Shown here in pieces: positions 1-10,901 of a stretch of DNA of 64,000 nt. Origin of the DNA: Nicotiana tabacum (lineage: Eukaryota > Streptophyta > Magnoliopsida > Solanales > Solanaceae). Each line of letters opens with the position of its first letter. Within the stretch, counting starts at the first letter, position 1. Made by a program: the position numbers and the translations under genes. A model generated the notes under the pieces. The model ran no database searches, was not told the DNA's origin, and worked only from the letters and a program-made list of their open reading frames with translations. The stretch is taken from NCBI RefSeq assembly GCF_000715075.1, contig NC_134084.1, positions 103,768,411 to 103,832,410 of the forward strand, in the 5' to 3' direction.

Positions 1-190
1 TTAGTAGCCGTGTTAAGAGGTATGGGTGACAAGGTGCGGTGGTCAAAAGAATTGAGAACGGATCACAACAAAGTAAGTAAGAAATTCTAGTATGAATTTC
101 ATAATGACCATGGTCACAAAACAGCAGATTGTAGGCTACTATAAGCGGAGGTTGATTATTTACTAAAAAAAGGTTATCTCACTAAACTAT
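1..190 (+). pseudogene. Tat/Retand-like Ty3-gypsy gag fragment (piece 1 of 5)
   Basis: Reading + from about 85 gives a decayed gag tail with YEFHNDHGHKTADC and then EVDYLLKKGYL, the His/Cys-rich end of gag typical of plant Tat-lineage elements. Two in-frame stops interrupt it. The sequence stops at 190 where an Athila-type element begins, and the same reading frame theme (TKL, then LFSEKGMQYYVKNMQEPPKP) resumes at 14301. The 5' part of this element lies beyond the left edge of the window. The lineage is inferred from these motifs together with the RT and integrase of the later pieces. Confidence 0.75.
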
Positions 191-1707
191 TGATTGGCCA
201 AGCCTGCACTACTATTGAGTAGCGAGGATGGTCGATATAGTTTTATCCAACAAGGTCGGGATCGAATCTACAAGGAGTTAATTTGTTAGGAGTTAGGTTT
301 ATATCCAAGTAGAGATGCGGGTTTTGCTCTTAATTGCACTTCCACAAATGGTTGGTTTGTTTTCTACTTCTACTTATATTCTATAACATACAATATTTGA
401 AACTAAGTACAATGTTTTTGTTGTTGATTTTTAAAGGTTTAAAGGGACAAGGGTAGTGACTTCTACCTAGGTGGATATCTAACGGCTAGCAAGAATCTAG
501 GACAATCATGTGATTAATTAGGGTCGTAATATAGTTATCACACCCGGGTACTCACTCTATACCTCTCGGTATTTTGAGTGATTTTGCCCAATTTGGCTTT
601 CTCAAGTCCAAACGGGTATTCATGCAATACAAGTGATATTAGCTCAAGTCAGGTATTACTATCTCTAGGTTTAACCCTTTAATTGGGGGTATCAATTTCT
701 TGGTTCACCCCAATTCCTTATTAGTCTAGTTTTCCTAGACTTAGTCCCTCTTTCTTTGCAATCACTAATTCCATAGTTCTAGCAAGAACTAGACTAAATA
801 CTACTAACTCATACACATTCAAGCCCTAAAATTCAAGATCCATCAAATACCCACACTAGGGTTAGGTCACAACCCTAGCTATGTGTTTAGCTACTCATGA
901 AAATAATAGAAATCAAAGATGAAATAAAGATAAAATCCATAATACTAGATTAAAAGATGAAAAGCTAATGTTAGAAGTTGAATCTAATACAAAATTGCCC
1001 AAAATGGAACTTGCAGCCGTCTCACGTGCTCTTTAAAAACAAAACTTAACCTAAAAATGTCAAAAATATCTATTTATACTAAGCTGAAATTTTTGGAAAA
1101 AAAATACCCTTGTGGAGGTTTCGCGGCCGCGTAATTTTAACCGCGACCGCGTAATTCTGATCGCGGTCCGTGTTTCTTCACATCTAGGTCTAGGTTGAAC
1201 CTTGTTTCGCAGACAACATACTTTCCACCACGTCCGTGTGAGAGACTTCCATGGCCACGTAATTTAGACGCAGACTGCCGTTCTCACTTTTGCATCGGTT
1301 GTGAACTCTCTGAATCTTAGGAACCGCGGTCAATGGAATTCCAATCACGGCCGTAGTGGTACTTCTGCGGCCGCCTCTTTCTGATGCGGTTTGCGTTCAT
1401 ATTTGTGGAAAAAAATAACCCTTTCTCATTCTCCATTTTGTGGGCTGCGTAATTATGACAGCGTCCGCGTTGATACTTTCGCGGCTACACTCTTCTGTCG
1501 CGGTCCGCGTTCCACAACTCTTGGCCTAGTCTTGGTCTTTGTTCAAGTTTTGAATCCTTTATGAGTTGATCATAGCTATTTTGGCTCATTGTGAATAATC
1601 CCTGCAAGCAAGCATATTACATCAGTTTCTGGGATTACCTTTACGCATTTTAAACCCAAAAGCGCAAGTAAAAGAGAGTAAATAATGGTTAAAATCCTCA
1701 CTTATCA
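191..1707 (-). repeat. 3' LTR of the Athila-type element
   Basis: Begins TGATTGGCCAAGCCTGC and ends CTCACTTATCA, matching 12754-14300 over nearly its whole length. Differences include small indels (around 740-770 and 860-890), so the element is not recent. In minus orientation the CpG-module array (1121-1510) lies upstream of a TATA box, TATAAATAG, at 1078-1070. This is the non-promoting downstream copy. Confidence 0.9.
1121..1510. repeat. CpG-module array in the Athila 3' LTR (about 20-bp period)
   Basis: Short CG-rich near-palindromes (TCGCGGCCGCG, CCGCGACCGCG, TCGCGGTCCGTG) start at 1121, 1141 and 1161, that is every 20 bp, with A/T-rich spacers such as TAATTTTAA. More decayed modules continue to about 1510. 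The array sits directly upstream (minus sense) of the LTR TATA box. Many modules show CG to TG or CA changes as expected for methylated DNA, yet the block remains far richer in CpG than its surroundings. Confidence 0.85.
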
Positions 1708-1724
1708 ACTCCCCCAAACTTAAG
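1708..1724 (-). other. Polypurine tract of the Athila-type element
   Basis: The minus-strand sequence CTTAAGTTTGGGGGAGT abuts the start of the 3' LTR (TGATAAG...). This is the expected place and composition of a plus-strand primer for reverse transcription. Confidence 0.85.
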
Positions 1725-3897
1725 CGTTTGCTTGCCCTCAAGCAAATAAGGTAATTCCCACCTCTACTAAAACAAAACGGAAGGATATTTCAGCTTCCCT
1801 AATGTGAATCAATCATGCATCAATTGGGACTAACAATTAGCCTCAACACAAATAAATTATCAACAACACAAAACCTTTTGTGTACCATAGTTCTAATGTG
1901 ACACTAGAGCATCAAGAATTGACTGAATTCACCAAGGAAGCTCGCTCTATTACGTAGGTCATTGTGGAACCTAAACTCTTCCTCCTCTACTCTCCATAAG
2001 CAAATCTCACTTTAGTTTGTAGCACTCAAAACAAGGATTGTGGAGAAGTACACTCATATCTCTTAAGAGAATGTCACAATTCCGGCTCTAAGTACCATAA
2101 GCTTGCCCCTTATGTAAATCACCACGTAAGCTCACTCAACTCGAAATGATATAGGGCTTTTGCGGGAATGTAATGAAGGCTTTTGGATCAAGGTATGACT
2201 TATTGGCATATGATGGTTTCATCTTTCCTTAAGCACTCCATTTTCTCTTTTTGGCTCACACTTTCTTGATTCTTTGAGTCATTTTCTTCTTCCTTAGGGG
2301 AACTAGAGAGACACATTGTCACTCTTTCTTGCTCATGACTATCATTTTTCTCCTTTTCTAATCATTCCATGCCTTTCATCATTGCTTTCATTGAATCCCT
2401 TCACTTTTCTATCTTATTCACTTTCTTTTTTGACTTTTTGGCTTTTCTTTCTTTTATTTTGCCTTCCCTTTTCTTCATTTTGTACCTTTTATCACTTTCA
2501 CATTCCTTGTCTCTCCCCCAAACTTATGTTTTTGCCAATTGTGAATGCTAAGAAAAGATCGGGGTGCTAAGAGAGGATCATTATATAATGGATAAAGGCT
2601 TGTATCATGGTTATTGAAAGAAAAAGGGCTTCGGCTCAACGGGGTTGACTAGGGATATCATATTTGGTAGGCTATGGATGCTTTCAAGTTTCAAATTGGA
2701 TCAAGGAGAGCCTATAATCATTTCTCAAGTTGAGCTACACTTAGAATTTCGCCTAGACAAACATTTAGGGCAAGTTATAGACTTATTGGAACGGGACTTG
2801 GACTTACAATTCAATATCTCACCTCACAAGCTGTTGGATTGTTAAAGAGAACAGAGTCGAGGGCCCACAACAACCCTAGCTAAGATTGAGCATCACAAAT
2901 GGCTCCAAGAAACCATTCGATGATTGTTTAGTCAACACAAGAGTCTAAAGGTCACAACTAGAACTATTCTTTGACAATCAACTTGTATCTAACCATAAGG
3001 TCGAAGGTAAATGTGCTAGGCCCAAGTGAAGCTTGCTTGAGACACTTTTATTTATTACTACTATTTACACCAAAATATAAAGAAAAACGGACTCACTCCC
3101 TTAAGAAGGTTGTCACACCATCCATCATCAGGAAGAGCCACCCGGTTCACACAACATCCACCTTTGAAAAGAACCATGACATTAAGAAAACCAAAGGCTT
3201 ATTGTTCTCATAAAACGTAAAAGAAGCTAACAACTTAAAAAGAAACTACTAAAGGAAATAAGAAGTTATAAATTAAAATTACAAAAGAAGTTATGAAGTA
3301 AACTACGGAAGTCAAACTGAATATATACAACTTGAAGTAAAGCGAATATATACATAAATGAAAATGAATATGTACATCAAATGGTAAAAATACATACATA
3401 CCAAAATGTGAAAGTAACGAATATATACATACCAAAATATGAAAGTAACGAATATATACATACCAAAAGTAAAAAATAAAGAGAAGTAAAGATAAAGAAA
3501 AATAGTATCATGGTTATTACATACAAATGTCACCAAATCATCACCAATCAAAATAGACCAACCCCCCATAAGAGATAGAATTATCCTCAATGCTAATATC
3601 AAAATAAGATCAGGGAAAGGGTTAAAGAGTAAAGAAAACTCCCTATGTAGTTTGCATCGGGTCCGGCACATGAATGGGGTCCTCGGAATGCATATAGTAG
3701 CTCCCTCTAGGTCCTCTAACTAGATCTCCAAATCCTGTGACTGGGGGACCACGGGGTTGCAGAGCATATGGATCATCTCCATAGCACTATGTGTAGTGGC
3801 AGCTGGCTCCTGAGACTGGCCCGCTGCTGGTACCTCATGCTCTGCTGCCTGTGCTGCTGGGACTTGCTCCTCTATGAGCAAATCCAGCAGGATGTCT
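1725..3897 (-). other. Athila 3' spacer between accessory ORF and polypurine tract
   Basis: About 2.2 kb with no convincing coding sequence. The open frame around 2316-2570 is T/C-rich low complexity and is not treated as a gene. It contains a second polypurine-like block at 2511-2526 (minus sense TAAGTTTGGGGGAGAG), almost identical to the one at 1708-1724, and a short tandem repeat at 3411-3472. Long untranslated stretches here are usual for Athila elements. Confidence 0.7.
3411..3472. repeat. 31-bp tandem repeat, two copies plus partial copies upstream
   Basis: The unit GAAAGTAACGAATATATACA... recurs with a 31-bp step (3411 and 3442). Looser related segments with ATACATACATACCAAAA lie at about 3385-3410. 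It is an A/T-rich minisatellite in the Athila 3' spacer. No function is evident. Confidence 0.8.
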
Positions 3898-5613
3898 CTA
3901 GCAGAAGTAAACCTCTATGTCCTTCTTCAGCTGCTCCACTGACTCCTCTGAGGCCCGGTTCTTCTTTATCTTCTTCATTTGCTTGCCCAGATCCTTGATG
4001 GCCTTACCCTGTGTATCCAAAGTCTTCAGGATCATCGTTTGGTTGTCCAGGAGCTTCTTCTAGTTGTCTAGAAGCTCCTTTAATGAATCTTCCACTGATG
4101 GAGGTACCTAAAGATGCACTAGGGTTGACTGTGCTACTACTGCACTGGATAAGACAGACAACTTTGATGTAGCTGCCTGTATCCAGTTGTTGATACTGGA
4201 TAAAGTTTGAGAAACCCGCAGTGCAGTCTGAGGGTAAGTGGAAGAGGAGGGAACAAATAATGGCTCTATGATGGATAGCCCAGATGAAGGAAGAGGCATG
4301 GCAGCTGAAGAAGCCCCTACTGTGGAAGGCTCAGACCCAGTGGCTACTACCCTAGGCTCTTTAGACTGGCCAGTGGAGATAGCGTCTTTACCCTTTGCTT
4401 TAGAGTTGTTCGGTCCTTGGAGGTTGTACCAGTAGAAGGGCTTTTTAGGCTTTGCCTTTGTGTCATAATGCTTCTTCTCAGCTCCTTGGTCCTCGAAATA
4501 CATGGTTAGGAAGTTGGGGTAGGGGTAGGATCTTTCTTCCTTTCCAACTGCCTCTGTGATGTAATAGTACATGAGGTTCCCCACATTGATAGGATACCCC
4601 GCCATGATGGAGGCTATCAAGACTGCCCGGATGAGTGGGAGGACATTATCATGTTGGCATGGGTCCAGTCGGCTACATACAAATGTGGACCACCCATTAG
4701 CTTCAAAGCTGAGGGTGTTCCTGGCTATTGAGACTCCAGCTGTGAGCCATGCCGGTGTCGTCCCTGGGGCTAATATCTCTGCCAACCACAGACGGGGTGC
4801 TTCATCTAGTGCCAACTTCTCCAAATATTGTAGGGCTTCCACATCCTCGAAACCAGCATATTCATTCAACGTGTGGCCATCAAACTGGATCTTCATATTC
4901 CGGAACTTTGTCACAGTGGTGCCCTTTTTGATGTGGGCAAGGTTTGCGTAGAACTCTTTGACAAAGTATTCATTAGCATCCATAACTTTGCTGGTAAAGA
5001 ATTTCCACCTTATTCTCTCCTCAAACAGGCTCTTGACATTTGGATTATGGGGAAAGAGGATTCTCTCAATGAACTGTCTCTCAAGGGTGAGCGACCTTTG
5101 GGGACACCATTCTCGGAACTTCATATAAGCAATTTCGCTCACAAATCTATCGGCCCACACCTCGGATCTTCTAGAACCTGGCCAACTCCCCAATATTGGT
5201 GTCACCCCTCTCCTGTCATCCGGGACCTCATCATCATCATCAACAGTAATAGGGGCAGCTGGTGAATCCAAAGTTGTAGCAGGTGGGGAAGATGGTGCCG
5301 AAGCCTCACTACCTTCCTCTTAGCCATCAAACGACTCAGAAAAAGAGGTAGGTTCATTTAGTAATTGGAGTCTCTCCGAGATATTTGTGGGGACATGTGT
5401 TGGCACAGAGTCTCTTTCCAAAGCTTCCCGGGAAGGGACATATTCACTGGTGTCAGAATGGTCCGCTGCTCTATCCGCAGCTTTGATGGAGGCTCTTAAC
5501 TTTCCAATTGACTTTTGCACTGCTAGGGGTATCTTGGTCTTTCCTTTACCCCTGCATCGGGAGGGTTTTGCCCTCCCTTTAGATGTATCGCCTCTACCTC
5601 TGGAACGGGACAT
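3898..5613 (-). pseudogene. Athila 3' accessory ORF (env position), broken by three stops
   Basis: One minus-strand frame runs from ATG 5613 (MSRSRGRGD) to a stop at 3900-3898, 571 codons, interrupted by in-frame stops at 5322-5320, 4110-4108 and 4062-4060. I chose ATG 5613 because it follows a good intron acceptor by three bases; an ATG a few codons upstream would lie inside that intron. Residues about 1-100 are basic then Ser/Glu-rich. About 120-350 is a globular block (WADRFVSEIAYMKFREWCPQ; VKEFYANLAHIKKGTTVTKFR; AVLIASIMAGYPINVGNLMY). The tail is a Lys/Leu coiled-coil-like segment (LKELLDNxKKLLDNQTM). The middle block resembles the Pfam family called putative plant transposon protein (PF20167-like), recognised by eye. 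No signal peptide or clear membrane segment is visible, so it does not look like a classical envelope. Its biochemical role is unknown. Confidence 0.65.
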
Positions 5614-5616
5614 TAT

Positions 5617-6350
5617 CTGCATCAAACAAGCACAGAAATACAGTCAGAGTAGAGCTTCAAACATATGTTAAAATAGTACAGATGAAACACAGATACTGCT
5701 TCTCAGAACAAGGCACTGCGGACCGCGAAAAAGTGAACGCGGCTGCAGAAGGCCCACCGCAGACCGTGAAAAAATGAATGCGGCCGCAAAAAGGTTAGGT
5801 TGAGAATGTAACTCTCTGATCTTGGTAAAAAATGGACTGCGAAATAATGAAGGCAGACGCAAAAGACCAAACGCAGACCGCGTAAAAGTGGACGCGACAA
5901 TGAAAGCTGTTATCAAACTTTCTGAAGTTTAAGAGCGCGGTCCGCGAAAATATGGAAGCGGCCGCGAAGAACCAACTGCGGACCACGTAAAAGTGACAGC
6001 GGCTGCGAACTCTCATCAATAGTCAGTAGTTAAAAGTTAGGGATTCGCGAACCACGAAAAACTAAACGCGGACCGCGGAAAACTGACCGTGACCGCAAAA
6101 TTCAAATGCGACTGATACTGATGAACACATTAACTTAGAGTTTTTCACTAAGTGTGCAAAAATCCGTCCAATTAACATTCAAGGTTACTAACCCTATCCC
6201 CCATTAGGCATGTAAACATTACTCATATGTATTTAAGCAGTAATTTTAGATTGTGGCATGTATTTAACACTAAATAAAAACTAAAAAGAAAAATTAAAAC
6301 AAAAAAAAAGAAAAGAAATAGATAAAATCAATTCAAGGATTTGAACATAC
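5617..6350 (-). other. Predicted leader intron before the Athila 3' ORF
   Basis: Minus-strand donor CTG|GTATGTTC at 6351/6350 and acceptor TTGTTTGATGCAG|ATAATG at 5617/5616 enclose 734 nt. The acceptor is preceded by a T-rich stretch and the ATG of the 3' ORF starts three bases after it. The intron holds a block of CpG modules (5705-6085) near its 3' end and T-rich DNA near its 5' end. The splice sites are read from sequence only; no transcript evidence is available. Confidence 0.55.
5705..6085. repeat. CpG-module array inside the predicted leader intron
   Basis: Modules of two kinds alternate: CGCGGTCCGCG-like (on + at about 5716, 5756, 5936, 5977) and GCGGCCGC-like (about 5737, 5778, 5957, 5998). 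Neighbouring modules are 19-22 bp apart, so the full unit is about 41 bp. Spacers are A-rich (AAAAAGTGAA, AAAATATGGAA). The same vocabulary occurs in this element's LTRs. Confidence 0.8.
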
Positions 6351-6474
6351 CAGTTGTGAGTAGGAAAAGAACTCTTGATTAGAAAAAGCTGAGATTGAGA
6401 GCCAGAGAAGATGAACAATACTTTTATGCGGTGAAACTTTAGGGTTCGAAAAGTGTAAATGACTTAAGGACCCC

Positions 6475-6483
6475 CTATTTATA
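6475..6483 (-). promoter_or_regulatory. Internal TATA box upstream of the Athila 3' ORF
   Basis: On minus the sequence AAGTATAAATAGGGGG is a near-ideal plant TATA box. The LTR promoter of the same element has AGTATAAATAGAT (13654-13646). About 30 nt downstream begins a C/T-rich leader ending at the predicted intron donor at 6351, giving an untranslated first exon of roughly 100 nt. A second weaker TATA-like sequence (CTCTATATAAGG) lies upstream near 6570-6559. Promoter activity is inferred from this layout. Confidence 0.6.
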
Positions 6484-6514
6484 CTTGGAAGTTTTGGAAC
6501 CCACCGCCTTACCT

Positions 6515-6790
6515 AAGCACGGCCGCGAAATTCTGTCGCGGTCCATGCTTTGTTACCTTATATAGAGCAGCTTCAAGTATCTGAGTGCGGTTCGCGAAAT
6601 AATGACTACGGCCACCAAATTACCGCAGTCCAAGAAAATGCGAACGTGGCCGCAAATCATGAAGGGGCTTTGATAGACCAACTTCAAAGAGTTGGCATTT
6701 TTCATAAACCAGCTATGCGGTCTGCGTCAAAGTTGTGCGAACGTGAAGTGCTCATGGGGTCCGTAAAATTGTGAGCGCGGTCCGCAATAT
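6515..6790. repeat. CpG-module array upstream of the internal TATA box
   Basis: Modules such as GCGGCCGTG, GCGGTCCATG, GTGCGGTTCGCG, GTGGCCGCAA and GCGGTCCGCAA recur from 6521 to about 6790. In minus sense they end about 40 bp upstream of TATAAATAG at 6483, the same arrangement as in the LTRs of this element. Confidence 0.75.
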
Positions 6791-6924
6791 TTTTGCCCCT
6801 TAGCCAACTTTTTGCCTTGTCAATTTGCTGCACTGCACAACAAATTACTACACACACTTCACAACCAGTTAGTCCAAAACAATGCCTAATCTAAGAAGAA
6901 AATCAAAAGAAAGAATAACACATA

Positions 6925-6965
6925 GGTTGTCTCCCAAGAAGCGCCTGATTTAACGCCGTGACATG
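6925..6965 (-). other. Conserved noncoding motif after pol (Athila)
   Basis: Minus-strand GTTAAATCAGGCGCTT followed by CTTGGGAGACAACC lies within 60 nt after the integrase stop. A near copy, GTTAAATCAAGCGCTT then GTTGGGAGGCAACC, follows the coding part of the separate non-autonomous element at 44862-44893. It could be a structured RNA signal shared by Athila-type elements; function unknown. Confidence 0.6.
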
Positions 6966-6982
6966 ACGCATGTTACCATCAT

Positions 6983-8354
6983 TCACTCCAAATGAACCAA
7001 TGCCACAACGTGGCCATCATCAACCTTACCAAGGTAGTTCTTCACTCGATACCCATTGACTCTAAAGATCTCACCATTCTTGGTTTTCAAATCTAGAGCA
7101 CCAAAAGGAGTTACATGCACCACTTCAAAGGGACCGCTCCATTTTGACTTTAGCTTTCCCAGAAACATCCGTAACCGAGAGTTGAATAAGAGAACAAGGT
7201 CACCTTCTTTGAATTCTTTGTTCTGGATATATTTATCATATATGTATTGTCCTTGTACAATGACAAACTAGAGTAAGCATGGAGCCGGAACTCATCAAGT
7301 TCATTCAATTGCTCCACTCGAAGATTGGCAGCTACATCCCACTCTAGGTTCAACTTCTTCAGTGCCCACATGGCCTTATGCTCTAATTCCACCAAGAGAT
7401 GACATGCTTTACCAAATACCAATTGATACAGAGACATACCAATTGGAGTCTTGTAAGTTGTTCTATAGGCCCATAAAGCATTGTTAAGTTTCCTTGACCA
7501 ATCAGTCCGGTTTGTATTGACAGTCTTGGATAGAATACTCTTGATCTCCCTGTTGGAGACCTCAACCTATCCACTTGCCTGGGGGTGACAGGGAGCTGAC
7601 ACCTTGTGAGTGACACCATACTTGGAGAGTAAAGTGTCAAAGGCTTTGTTACAAAAATGAGAACTCCTATCACTGATAATGGCCCTTGGGGTGCCGAACC
7701 TTGTGAATATATTTTTTTTCAAGAAAGCCACCACACTTCGTGCTTCTTTGTTAGGAAAAGCCACAACTTCAACCCATTTGGAAACATAATCCACAGCAAC
7801 AAGAATATAGGTGTTCCCACATGAACTCACAAATTAACCCATAAAGTTGATGCCCCATACATCAAAAATATCAATCTCAAGGATGGTGGTGAGAGGCATC
7901 TCATTATTCTTGGAAATCCCACCGGCTCTTTGGCAATCATCACACTGCTTAACAAGTTTGCTAGCATCTTTGTACAAGGTTGACCAATAGAATCCACAGC
8001 TTAAGACCTTTGTAGCAGTTCTCGCCCCACCATGGTGACCACCTTAAGGTGATGAATGACAAGCCTCAAATATACCCAATTGCTCTTCTTTTGGAACACA
8101 TCTCTGGATAACACCATCGGTGCAAATTTTGAAGAGATATGGCTTATCTAATAATAATCCATGCAGTCCCATTTGAGCTTCTTCCTTTGGTTTGAAGAGA
8201 ACTGATTCAGTACAATTCCACTCACAAGATAGTTAGCCACATCAGCAAACCAAGGCATCCCGGTTAAAGACATGGAAATGAGTTGTTCATCCGTAAATGA
8301 ATCATTGATCTCAAGGCCATCATGGAACCTCCCCTCCTCTTCCAAATGGGACAA
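6983..8354 (-). pseudogene. Athila pol: integrase with upstream linker, degenerate
   Basis: In minus order: linker ([22 protein letters not shown]), an HHCC zinc region with HxxxR-type decay (CDDCQRAGG near 7925), and the DDE core with AVDYVSKWVE (first Asp), ISDRSSHF (second Asp) and EVSNREIK (Glu). The C-terminal part ends KNYLGKVDDGHVVALVHLE with a stop at 6983. Several stops and at least two frame changes separate the segments (near 8147, 7830-7840, 7567 and 7150-7170). The normal role would be insertion of the cDNA into the genome. It continues the RT/RNase H reading order without a gap. Confidence 0.85.
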
Positions 8355-9969
8355 ATGGACACTTGATTCTCACTCCCTTTTTGGTCTATGATTTCAAAAT
8401 CAAACTCTTATAGAAGAAGTACCCACCTCATCAATCTAGCCTTTGAGTCCTTCTTACTCATAACGAAGCGCCGCATGATCGGTGTAAACAATCACTTTGG
8501 TACCCATGAGGTACGGGCGGAACTTTTCCATAGCAAAGGCAATGGCTAAGAGTTCTTTCTCAGTCACCGTATAGTTGACTTGGGCATCGTTCTTGGTCTT
8601 AGTAGCATAGTAGACTGGATGGAATATCTTGTTGAGTCTTTGCCCCAATACCGCTCCTACCACCACATCGCTAGCCTCACACATGAGCTCAAATGGTAAG
8701 CTCCAATTTGGTGCGGTAATGATGGGAGTGGTAGTCAACCTATACTTGAGTAGCTCAAAAGCCTTCATGCAATCATCATTGAACACAAATTTTGCATCTT
8801 TTTCCAACAACTTGCACAAGGGGTTCACCACCTTTGAGAAATCCTTGATGAACCGACGGTAAAACCCTGCATGCCCTAGAAAGCTCCTCACTCCTTTGAC
8901 GGAAATAGGAGGAGGGAGTTTTGATATCACTTCAATTTTTACTTTATCCACTTCAATACCATTCTTGGAGATCTTATGGACGATGACAATGCCTTTCTCT
9001 ACCATAAAGTGACACTTCTCCCAACTAAGCACCAAGTTGGTCTCTTCACAACGTGCCAAGACTTTATCAAGATTACCCAAACACTCATCAAAAGAATCCC
9101 CCACAATATAGAAATCATCCATGAACACCTCAAGTAAGTCCTCCACCATATCCGTGAATATAGCCATCATACACCGCTGAAAAGTGGCCAGTGTATTACA
9201 TAGACCAAACGACATCCTTGAGAATGCAAATATGCCATACAAACAAGTGAAGGTGATCTTCTCTTGGTCTTCAGGTGCAATAAGAATCTGGTTATACCCA
9301 GAATACCCATCCAAGAAGCAATAATAAGCACGTCCGGCTAACCTATCCAACATTTGATCAAGGAATGAAAGCGGAAAATGGTCTTTCCGAGTCACTTTGT
9401 TGAGCTTCATATAATCTATGCATACCCTCCAACCGGTGACAGTTCTTGTGGGGATCAACTCATTGTTGTCATTTGTAATCACAGTCAACCCCCTTCTTTG
9501 GGACACATTGTACCAGTGAAGTCTATGAACTATCAGAAATGGGGTAGACAATCCCAACATCCAACCACTTGATAACTTCTTTCTTGACAACATTTTGCAT
9601 GGCCTCATTCAACCTTCTTTGATGTTCCACGGAGGGTTTGGCATCTTCCTCCAATATGATTTTGTGCATGCAAAAGGCGGACTTATAACCCGAATATCCG
9701 CCAATGTCCAACCTATTTCCTTCTTCCCCCTTTGGAGCACCGCAAGGGTAGCATCTACATGCACGTTAGTTAAGCACGAGGAAAGAATAACAGGTAAAGT
9801 GGAACAAGGGCCAAAGAACTCATACCTAAGGTATGAAGACAAAGGCTTCAACTCTAATATGGGAGGCTCCTCGATTGAGGGCTTTGTTGGTGGATTCTTC
9901 TGGTTCTCAAGATCCAAGGAAAGTTTCGGGGCTCATATGTATATCAACCCATTCATTGCAAATCATTGA
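8355..9969 (-). pseudogene. Athila pol: reverse transcriptase and RNase H, degenerate
   Basis: RT begins with the frame-shifted segment SVEHQRRLNEAMQNVVKKEV (9523-9711). It continues in a 384-codon open stretch (9608-8454) with WRVCIDYMKLNK, FLDGYSGYNQI, FSRMSFGLCNTLATFQRCM and the catalytic motif FMDDF, the Athila version of YxDD, which is intact. RNase H follows with CEASD, YTVTEKELLAI and VYTDHAALRY; the frame breaks after ALRYE. Stops interrupt the region between protease and RT. It would copy the element RNA to DNA in cytoplasmic particles. Confidence 0.9.
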
Positions 9970-10117
9970 CATATTCAACCAAACCTTCCTTCTCATCCAC
10001 ATCATGATTCAACAACACAACTTCTAGTAGGTCTTCCACATTAATCACAGCACTTGTGTCTTCAACAATCACCTCAGTCACAAGATCCACAAACGAACAC
10101 ACTTCGTTGCTATTAGG

Positions 10118-10834
10118 CTACCTCATTAACTTGCAAACATGGAACACAACTTTTTCATCGCCCACCCGGAAGGTGAGCTCCCCTACTTCCATATCAACTA
10201 AGGCATTTCTTGTAGCTAAGAAAGGTCTCCCCAATATGATCGGCACCTCATAGTCAACCTCACAGTCAAGTATCATAAAATCCGCATGAAGTATGAACTT
10301 GTCGACCCGAACTAGCACATCATCAATTATCCCTAATAGCCTTTTCATTGTCCTATCCGCCATTTGCAACCTCATGGATATGGGCCTTGGTTGCCCAATC
10401 CCTAATGTCTTGAACACAGAATATGGCATCAAGTTAATGTTTGCCCCCAAATCACACAAAGCTTTGGCGAAATCTGAACTACCAATAGTGCATGGGATTG
10501 TAAAGGCATTGGGGTCTTCTAACTTTGGATCCATGGAGTGCATAATAGCACTAACTTGATGTGTCATTTTGATCATTTTACAGTTCATTGATCTCTTCTT
10601 TGTTACCAAGTCCTTTATGAACTTGGCATGTCCCAACATTTGTTCTAGAGCTTTAACCAAAGACACATTTATGGATAAACTTTTCATCATATCAATAAAT
10701 TTCTTGAACTGGTTCTCATTATTTTGTTTGGCGAGCCTTTGAGGATATGGTGGAGGAGGCCTTGGCAAAGGAGTCTTGGCTTTGGGCACTACCGTTTCTG
10801 ATATGTCTATCACGTGTTCCCTAGATGGGTTCAC
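10118..10834 (-). pseudogene. Athila aspartic protease domain
   Basis: An open stretch of 238 codons. It contains DLGANINLMPYSVFKTLGIG, where the usual D-S/T-G is DLG as in Athila proteases, then DKFILHADFMILD and VPIILGRPFLATRNALVDME. The N-terminal third (KFIDMMKSLSINVSLVKALE) is the usual linker preceding protease. A stop at 10118 separates it from a downstream stretch that still reads as coding (NSNEVCSFVDLVTEVIVEDT), so gag, protease and pol were probably one polyprotein. Confidence 0.85.
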
Positions 10835-10901
10835 ATCATTTTGTGTTCCTCCACGTTGTCGTCAATGTTTATTCTCACTTCATCATTCACATTCTCATCA
10901 C

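Noticed and set aside
2316..2570. 84-codon Leu/Phe/Ser-rich frame
   Set aside because: A pyrimidine-rich stretch in the Athila 3' spacer. It is low complexity and not supported by any motif.
3898..5613. True retroviral-type envelope gene
   Set aside because: The position fits, but there is no signal peptide or membrane span and no cleavage motif; an accessory protein is the safer call.
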